This document shows positions 5,735 to 9,635 of a DNA stretch of 9,635 nt, piece by piece. Position numbers and translations under genes: made by a program. Numbering within the stretch: the first letter of the stretch is position 1; every line of letters starts with the position of its first letter. The notes below the pieces were generated by a model, which did no database searches, was not told the origin of the DNA, and saw nothing but the letters and a program-made list of their open reading frames with translations. The DNA lies in NCBI GenBank assembly GCA_036392615.1, contig DASVXQ010000339.1:1-9635 (forward strand), written 5' to 3'. The stretch comes from DASVXQ01 sp036392615. Its GTDB lineage: Bacteria > Actinomycetota > CALGFH01.

Positions 5735-6793
5735 CTACCCGTCCTGCTGGGCACGTTCACGCAGGTCTTCCAGCCGGCGCAGCCGCGCCAGCACGGCGCC
5801 CTTGGAGCGCGGCGGGTCGAGCAGCGCGCCCAGCTCGGCCAGGCTCGCCTCGGGATGGCCGAGGCGGAGCCTGGCGACGGCGGCGACCTCGCTGGGGAGC
5901 GCCTCCCAGCCGAGCTCGGCGACGGCGGCCTCGACCATGGCGACCTGCTCCATCGCGGCAGCCACGCTGCGGCGCAGGTTGGCCTCGTCGGCGTTGGCCA
6001 GCCGCACGGCATCGCCGCGCACCTCGCGGCGGATGCGGCCGTCCTCCCAGGCGAGGTAGGCGCTGCTGGCGCCCATGGTGGCCAGCGCGCGGCCGATCGG
6101 CTCGCCGCCCTTGAGCAGCACCCGGTAGAGGTCCTGGTCGGCCCGCCGGCTGATCCCGGGGTGCAGGCCGAGGCGGCCCAGCAGGGACGCCAGGCCGTTG
6201 GCGGCGCGCTCGTCGGGCGCGACGATCTCGAGGTGCGGCTCGCGGGTGGGCGGCGAGACCGTGCCGCGGCCGAGGAAGGCGCCGCGCAGGTAGCACGCCG
6301 CCGGCTCTCGGGCGCGCACCAGCGTGCCGGGCACCCCGTGGGTGAGGCGTCCGGCGGCGTCGAGGATGCCGGTGTCGGCCAGCACCCCCTCGACCTGCTC
6401 GGCGAGCACCACCTCGTAGCGCGCCGCCGGGGTGAGCGCCCCGCGGCTGTGCACCCGGAAGTCCGCCCGCACGCCGTAGCCCGCGTGCAGCAGCCAGAAC
6501 CCCAGCCTGGCGACGCCGCCGGAGCGGCTCGCCAGCACCAGGGTGAACCGCGGCCCGGGCCCGCCGCCGGACGCCCCGGAGCTGCCGGGAACCGCTCCGG
6601 TGCCATCGCCGCCGGCTGGTGCCGGGGAGCCGCCCGGCAGCCCCGGGCCCTCCACCAGCCCGCCGATGTGGAGGGTGGCGGCGAAGCGGAGCAGGCCGGC
6701 GAGCAGGGCGCGGCGTTCCTGCGGGGTCGTGGGACGCAGGGCGGCCAGCTCCTCCTTGACCCGGATGGTGAACTGGCCCCGCCCGGCTGGCAT
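5735..6793 (-). CDS. whiA: WhiA-family DNA-binding regulator (sporulation/division protein) with an N-terminal insertion
   Basis: WhiA combines a degenerate LAGLIDADG homing-endonuclease-like domain with a C-terminal helix-turn-helix. In Streptomyces it acts with WhiB to trigger sporulation septation, and in Bacillus it affects division and chromosome segregation. This 352-residue protein shows VKEELA (12-17), LLAGLLRFAATLHI (30-43), the AYLRGAFLGRG-like core as CYLRGAFLGRG (167-177), MGASSAYLAWEDGRIRREVRG (240-260, with the conserved RLANADEANLRR after it) and the HTH region EASLAELGALLDPPRSKGAV (315-334). Residues 47-80 are an almost pure Gly/Pro/Ala/Ser stretch not expected in WhiA and account for the length above the usual 315-330. 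The ATG at 6793 is 3 nt after the yvcK stop, with a GGAGGAG about 12 nt upstream inside yvcK. Family identity is secure; the biological role in this organism is inferred. Confidence 0.93.
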   Translation of the reverse strand: MPAGRGQFTIRVKEELAALRPTTPQERRALLAGLLRFAATLHIGGLVEGPGLPGGSPAPAGGDGTGAVPGSSGASGGGPGPRFTLVLASRSGGVARLGFWLLHAGYGVRADFRVHSRGALTPAARYEVVLAEQVEGVLADTGILDAAGRLTHGVPGTLVRAREPAACYLRGAFLGRGTVSPPTREPHLEIVAPDERAANGLASLLGRLGLHPGISRRADQDLYRVLLKGGEPIGRALATMGASSAYLAWEDGRIRREVRGDAVRLANADEANLRRSVAAAMEQVAMVEAAVAELGWEALPSEVAAVARLRLGHPEASLAELGALLDPPRSKGAVLARLRRLEDLRERAQQDG

Positions 6794-6796
6794 GGC

Positions 6797-7690
6797 TCAG
6801 CCCAGCTCCTCCAGCGCGGCGGCCAGCCGGGCCGGGTCGTGGCGGCCCTGCGCGGCGGGGTCGGCGAGGTCGGCGTGCAGCACCCGCGCGCCGAGGTCGG
6901 CGAACGCGGCGGTCTCGCGCTCCCTGGCGGCGGCGTCGGCCGGGCGCTGGCAGAGCACCCGCGGGACGCGCAGGCCGGGGCAGTGGTCCAGCAGCGCGGC
7001 CAGGTGCGCCTCGGGCGAGAAGCCGCTGCTCTCCCCGGGCTGCGGCTCCAGGTTGCAGAGGTAGACGACCCGGTCGGAGGCGGCCGCGACGGCCTCGCCG
7101 ATCTCGGGGACCAGCAGGTTGGGGATCACCGAGGTGAAGATCGAGCCGGGCCCGAGCAGCACCAGGTCGGCCTCGCGCACCGCGGCGACCGCGTCGGGCA
7201 GCGCACCAGGGGTGTTCGGCTCCAGCCAGACCCGGTCGACGCGGCCCCAGGCGTCGCGGATGGCGACCTGCCCCTCGACGGTCTGGCCCTCGACGCGGCC
7301 GAGCAGCCGCACCGGCACCAGCGTGGAGGGCAGCACCCTGCCGCGGATCCGCAGCCAGCGGGAGGCGACCGACAGCGCCTCGAGGAACCCGCCGCGCAGG
7401 TCGGTGAGGCTCGCCAGGATCAGGTTGCCGAGGTTGTGGCCGGCCAGCTCGCCGCGCTCGAAGCGGTAGCCGAACAGCTCACGGATCTCGGCGGCCGGGT
7501 CGGCCAGGGCGAGCAGCGCCATGCGCAGGTCTCCCGGCGGGGGCAGGTCGAGGTCGCGCCGCAGCCGGCCTGAGGAGCCGCCGTCGTCGGCCATGGTGAC
7601 CACCGCGGTCGGCTCGACGCCCAGCTGCCGCAGGGCGCCGAGGCTGACGGACAGGCCATGCCCCCCACCCAGTGCGACCGGCCGCTTCAC
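6797..7690 (-). CDS. yvcK: Gluconeogenesis factor YvcK/CofD-like protein
   Basis: YvcK proteins have a CofD-like Rossmann fold, bind UDP-sugars in studied Gram-positives, and are needed for growth and normal shape on gluconeogenic carbon. Mycobacterial relatives are linked to cell-wall synthesis. From the GTG at 7690 the protein has 297 residues. It contains VALGGGHG (5-12), TMADDGGSSGRLRRDL (32-47), PPGDLR (51-56), GHNLGNL (84-90), LGPGSIFTSVIPNLLV (179-194) and LCNLEPQPGES (211-221). In the last, Pro stands where family members commonly have Thr in 'TQPGET'. The frame is open to a further GTG at 7729 inside rapZ, giving 13 extra unconserved residues. I prefer 7690 because GGGAGGG lies 5 nt before it and it leads directly into the conserved beta strand. 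The gap from rapZ is then 19 nt, and whiA follows after 3 nt. Confidence 0.93.
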   Translation of the reverse strand: MKRPVALGGGHGLSVSLGALRQLGVEPTAVVTMADDGGSSGRLRRDLDLPPPGDLRMALLALADPAAEIRELFGYRFERGELAGHNLGNLILASLTDLRGGFLEALSVASRWLRIRGRVLPSTLVPVRLLGRVEGQTVEGQVAIRDAWGRVDRVWLEPNTPGALPDAVAAVREADLVLLGPGSIFTSVIPNLLVPEIGEAVAAASDRVVYLCNLEPQPGESSGFSPEAHLAALLDHCPGLRVPRVLCQRPADAAARERETAAFADLGARVLHADLADPAAQGRHDPARLAAALEELG

Positions 7691-7695
7691 CGGAG

Positions 7696-7702
7696 CCCTC
7701 CC
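7696..7702 (-). promoter_or_regulatory. Ribosome-binding site that decides the yvcK start
   Basis: On the minus strand GGGAGGG (7702-7696) is followed by CTCCG and then GTG (7690-7688). The match and 5-nt spacing are much better than for the upstream GTG at 7729, which has no Shine-Dalgarno sequence and would overlap the end of rapZ by 20 nt. Confidence 0.65.
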
Positions 7703-7709
7703 GCCGGGA

Positions 7710-8609
7710 TCACTCACGCTCCATGTCACGGTGGGTCACGTTCACCCGGAAGCCGCGCTCGGTGAGCCAGCGGCCCAGCTCCTCCGCCAGCACCACGCTG
7801 CGGTGCTTGCCGCCGGTGCAGCCGATCGCCACCGTCAGGTAGTGCTTGCCCTCGCGGACGTAGCCGGGCAGGGCGGTCTCCAGCAGCGCCTCGACCCGCT
7901 GCGTGAACTCCTTGGTGCCGTCCTGCGCGAGCACGTAGTCGCGCACCGCCGGGTCCTGTCCGGTCCTGGGGCGCAGCTCCGGGACCCAGTGCGGGTTCGG
8001 CAGGAAGCGGACGTCGAGCACCACGTCGGCGTCCAGCGGCAGCCCGTACTTGAAGCCGAAGGAGGCGACCGTCAGCAGCAGGCCGGCGGACTCGTCGGCG
8101 AACGCCGCCAGGATCCGCTCGCGCAGCTCGTGGACGTTGAGGTCGCTGGTGTCGATCACCAGGTCGGCGTCGGCGCGCAGCTCGCGCAGCAGGTCACGCT
8201 CCAGGGCGATCGACTCGGCGACCCGCTCGCCGGCCACCGGGTGGCGGCGCCGGGTGGCCTCGAAGCGTCGGATCAGGACCTCGTCGGAGGCCTCCAGGAA
8301 CACCACGCGGAGGTTGATGTCCTGGGCCCGGAGCTGGTCGAGGGCGGTCTCCAGCCCGGACACGTCGTCGGTGAAGGCGCCGCCGCGGGCGTCCATGACC
8401 AGGGCCACCCGGGTCCGGTCGCGGCCGACCATGGCCAGCTCGGCCACCCGCCCGATCAGCGACGGGGGCAGGTTGTCGATCACGAAGTAGCCGAGGTCCT
8501 CCAGCACCTTGGCCGCCTCCGAGCGGCCGGCCCCCGAGAGTCCGGTGATGACCACGAAGTCCACCGCGGCGGCCCGCAGGCGGTCCTCGGTCCGCAGCTC
8601 CTGGGTCAT
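7710..8609 (-). CDS. rapZ: RapZ/YvcJ-family nucleotide-binding regulator
   Basis: The family consists of P-loop proteins. E. coli RapZ binds small RNAs and controls amino-sugar synthesis, and Bacillus YvcJ binds and hydrolyses nucleotides. The 299-residue protein has Walker A as ITGLSGAGRSEA (21-32) and a Walker B-like VALVMDAR (68-75). The family C-terminal domain carries SFGFKYGLPLDADVVLDVRFLPNP (183-206) and AIGCTGGKHRSV (261-272). Length and order are normal for actinobacterial members. The ATG at 8609 overlaps the uvrC stop as ATGA, so the two genes are probably translationally coupled. The leader region within the end of uvrC contains competing hairpins (8617-8664). The C-terminal RNA-binding role of E. 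coli RapZ cannot be assumed here, since its partner small RNAs are enterobacterial. Confidence 0.95.
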   Translation of the reverse strand: MTQELRTEDRLRAAAVDFVVITGLSGAGRSEAAKVLEDLGYFVIDNLPPSLIGRVAELAMVGRDRTRVALVMDARGGAFTDDVSGLETALDQLRAQDINLRVVFLEASDEVLIRRFEATRRRHPVAGERVAESIALERDLLRELRADADLVIDTSDLNVHELRERILAAFADESAGLLLTVASFGFKYGLPLDADVVLDVRFLPNPHWVPELRPRTGQDPAVRDYVLAQDGTKEFTQRVEALLETALPGYVREGKHYLTVAIGCTGGKHRSVVLAEELGRWLTERGFRVNVTHRDMERE

Positions 8610-9635
8610 CCTTGGCTAGCCCCCCTCTCCTCCAGGGGGCTACCGCGACGCTCCTTGAGCCCCCCGGACCCCCCGCCATGCAGATGGTCGTAGACCACCT
8701 TAGCAAGCTGGGGGCCGACGCCGGGGACCTGCTCGAGCTCCTCCAGGCTGGCCTGGGCGGCCTTGCGGGCCGAGCCGAAGTGGCGCACCAGCTGGCGGCG
8801 ACGGGTCTCCCCCACCCCGGGGATGCCGTCGAGGACGCTGCGGGTCATGGAGCGGTCGCGCAGCTTGCGGTGGTAGGTGATGGCGAAGCGGTGGGCCTCG
8901 TCACGGACCCGCTGGAGCAGGTACAGGGCCTCGCTGGTCCGGGGCACGACCACCGGGTCGGGCGAGCCGGGCAGGTAGACCTCCTCCATGCGCTTGGCCA
9001 GGGCGACCACCGAGAGGCCGACCAGGCCGCTGGCCGCGAGGGCGTCGAGGGCCGCGCCGAGCTGGGGCCTGCCGCCGTCGACCACGATCAGGTTGGGCGG
9101 GTAGGCGAACTTCCTGCGGCGGCCGTCCTCTTCGGGCTCGTTCCGCTCGGTGGCCAGGCGGGCCAGGCGGCGGGTGAGGACCTCGCGCAGGGAGGCCACG
9201 TCGTCCTGACCCTCGACCGAGCGGATCTCGAAGCGGCGGTACTCGCTCTTGCGGGGCAGGCCGTCCTCGAACACCACCATCGAGCCCACGACCTGGTTGC
9301 CCTGGAGGTTGGAGATGTCGTAGCACTCGATCCGCAGCGGGGCCTCGGGGAGATCCAGGGCCTCCTGGAGCTCCTTGAGGCCGCGGGCCCGGGCGTCGAA
9401 GTCGCTGGCCCGCTTGAGCTTGTGGGTGGCGAAGGCCTCGCGGGCGTTGGCCGCGACCGTCTCCAGCAGGGCCCGCTTCTCCCCCCGGCGGGGCACCCGG
9501 AACTCCACCGGCCGGCCGCGTAGCCCGGCCAGCCAGGCCCGCAGCGCCTCGGCCCCCTCGGGCTCGACGGGCAGGAAGACCTCGCGGGGGACCTCGTCGG
9601 CCCGGTCGCCGTAGAGCTGCTGCACGAAGGTGGCG
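8606..9635 (-). CDS. uvrC: Excinuclease ABC subunit UvrC, C-terminal part (cut by window edge)
   Basis: UvrC makes both incisions around bulky DNA lesions after UvrA/UvrB loading. The visible 342 residues begin just before QQLYGDRADEVPREVFLP, so the GIY-YIG nuclease and UVR (UvrB-binding) domains lie outside the window and no start is present. The RNase H-like 5'-incision domain is complete, with CYDISNLQG, NLIVVDGGRPQL and RDEAHRFAITYHRK carrying the conserved Asp, Asp and His of the active site at about fragment residues 106, 186 and 248. Two helix-hairpin-helix motifs follow (GIPGVGETRRRQLVRHFG and QVPGVGPQLAKVVYDHL). The last 25 or so residues, rich in Gly, Arg and Ser, go beyond the conserved domain. 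The stop codon overlaps the rapZ start by 4 bp. Confidence 0.97.
   Translation of the reverse strand, partial: ATFVQQLYGDRADEVPREVFLPVEPEGAEALRAWLAGLRGRPVEFRVPRRGEKRALLETVAANAREAFATHKLKRASDFDARARGLKELQEALDLPEAPLRIECYDISNLQGNQVVGSMVVFEDGLPRKSEYRRFEIRSVEGQDDVASLREVLTRRLARLATERNEPEEDGRRRKFAYPPNLIVVDGGRPQLGAALDALAASGLVGLSVVALAKRMEEVYLPGSPDPVVVPRTSEALYLLQRVRDEAHRFAITYHRKLRDRSMTRSVLDGIPGVGETRRRQLVRHFGSARKAAQASLEELEQVPGVGPQLAKVVYDHLHGGGSGGLKERRGSPLEERGASQG
8617..8664 (-). promoter_or_regulatory. Mutually exclusive hairpins over the rapZ ribosome-binding region
   Basis: In minus-strand order there are three elements: GGGGGCT (8664-8658), TAGCCCCC (8642-8635) and GGGGGCTA (8624-8617). Element 2 pairs perfectly with element 3 (8 bp, 10-nt loop) or with element 1 (7 bp, 16-nt loop), but not both. 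The 2:3 loop contains GGAGGAG (8633-8627), and its 3' arm holds the G-run nearest the rapZ ATG at 8609. The fold lies in the unconserved tail of uvrC. It could tune coupled translation of rapZ. The pairing is visible; the regulatory role is inference, and GC-rich chance pairing is possible. Confidence 0.4.

Noticed and set aside
4591..6606. Possible WhiA-region/GAPDH fusion: one open frame of 671 codons
   Set aside because: The upstream 337 codons are an out-of-frame reading of whiA and the spacer. GAPDH has its own ATG, a good AGGAGG site and a normal N-terminus at 5595.
5066..7573. Plus-strand open frame of 835 codons opposite gap, whiA and yvcK
   Set aside because: This is another complementary-frame artefact. 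It crosses several gene boundaries and has no plausible start signal.
1..9635. CRISPR arrays, insertion sequences, phage genes or toxin-antitoxin pairs
   Set aside because: No regularly spaced repeats, transposase or integrase motifs, terminal inverted repeats or small paired reading frames with ribosome-binding sites were found on either strand.

Overview
The window is very GC-rich, with strong third-position G/C bias, and every supported gene lies on the minus strand. The gene order, read 5'->3' on the minus strand (right to left here), is uvrC - rapZ - yvcK - whiA - gap - pgk - tpiA - secG. That arrangement, the presence of WhiA and the base composition point to an actinomycete (Actinomycetota). 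Genus or family cannot be assigned from this sequence alone. Low-complexity Gly/Pro and Arg tails in several proteins, and an unusual gene after secG, hint at a lineage away from the best-studied genera, but that is inference.

Layout from right to left. At 9635-8606 is the C-terminal half of UvrC (nucleotide excision repair), cut by the window edge. RapZ (8609-7710) overlaps it by the 4-bp ATGA. YvcK (about 7690-6797) and WhiA (6793-5735) follow with gaps of 19 and 3 nt. A 139-nt spacer separates them from the glycolytic block gap (5595-4591), pgk (4581-3394) and tpiA (3329-2547). A 112-nt spacer precedes secG (2434-2198). A GTG-started oligopeptide-type ABC-transporter lipoprotein (2194-572) begins only 3 nt after secG. 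After it come a tRNA-Leu(GAG) gene (523-440) with its own extended -10 box and a rho-independent terminator at 346-311. Beyond the terminator is an independent transcription unit: a plausible -10 element, an operator-like repeat array at 250-218, a strong ribosome-binding site, and the first 63 codons of an ABM-fold monooxygenase-like gene that leaves the window on the left.

Functional picture. uvrC-rapZ-yvcK-whiA pairs excision repair with three regulatory proteins. RapZ and YvcK relatives are tied to amino-sugar and cell-envelope precursor control, and YvcK to growth on gluconeogenic carbon. WhiA is a DNA-binding regulator of division or development. The next three genes encode consecutive lower-glycolysis and gluconeogenesis enzymes, and secG encodes a small translocon subunit. 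The extra lipoprotein is the main departure from the familiar layout, since no permease or ATPase gene accompanies it here.

Most of the window is well-understood housekeeping sequence, and I found no convincing new multi-gene system. The items most worth checking are the three-part RNA fold over the rapZ start, the 11-bp repeat/palindrome operator at 218-250, the orphan solute-binding protein coupled to secG, and the Gly/Pro-rich insertion in WhiA.
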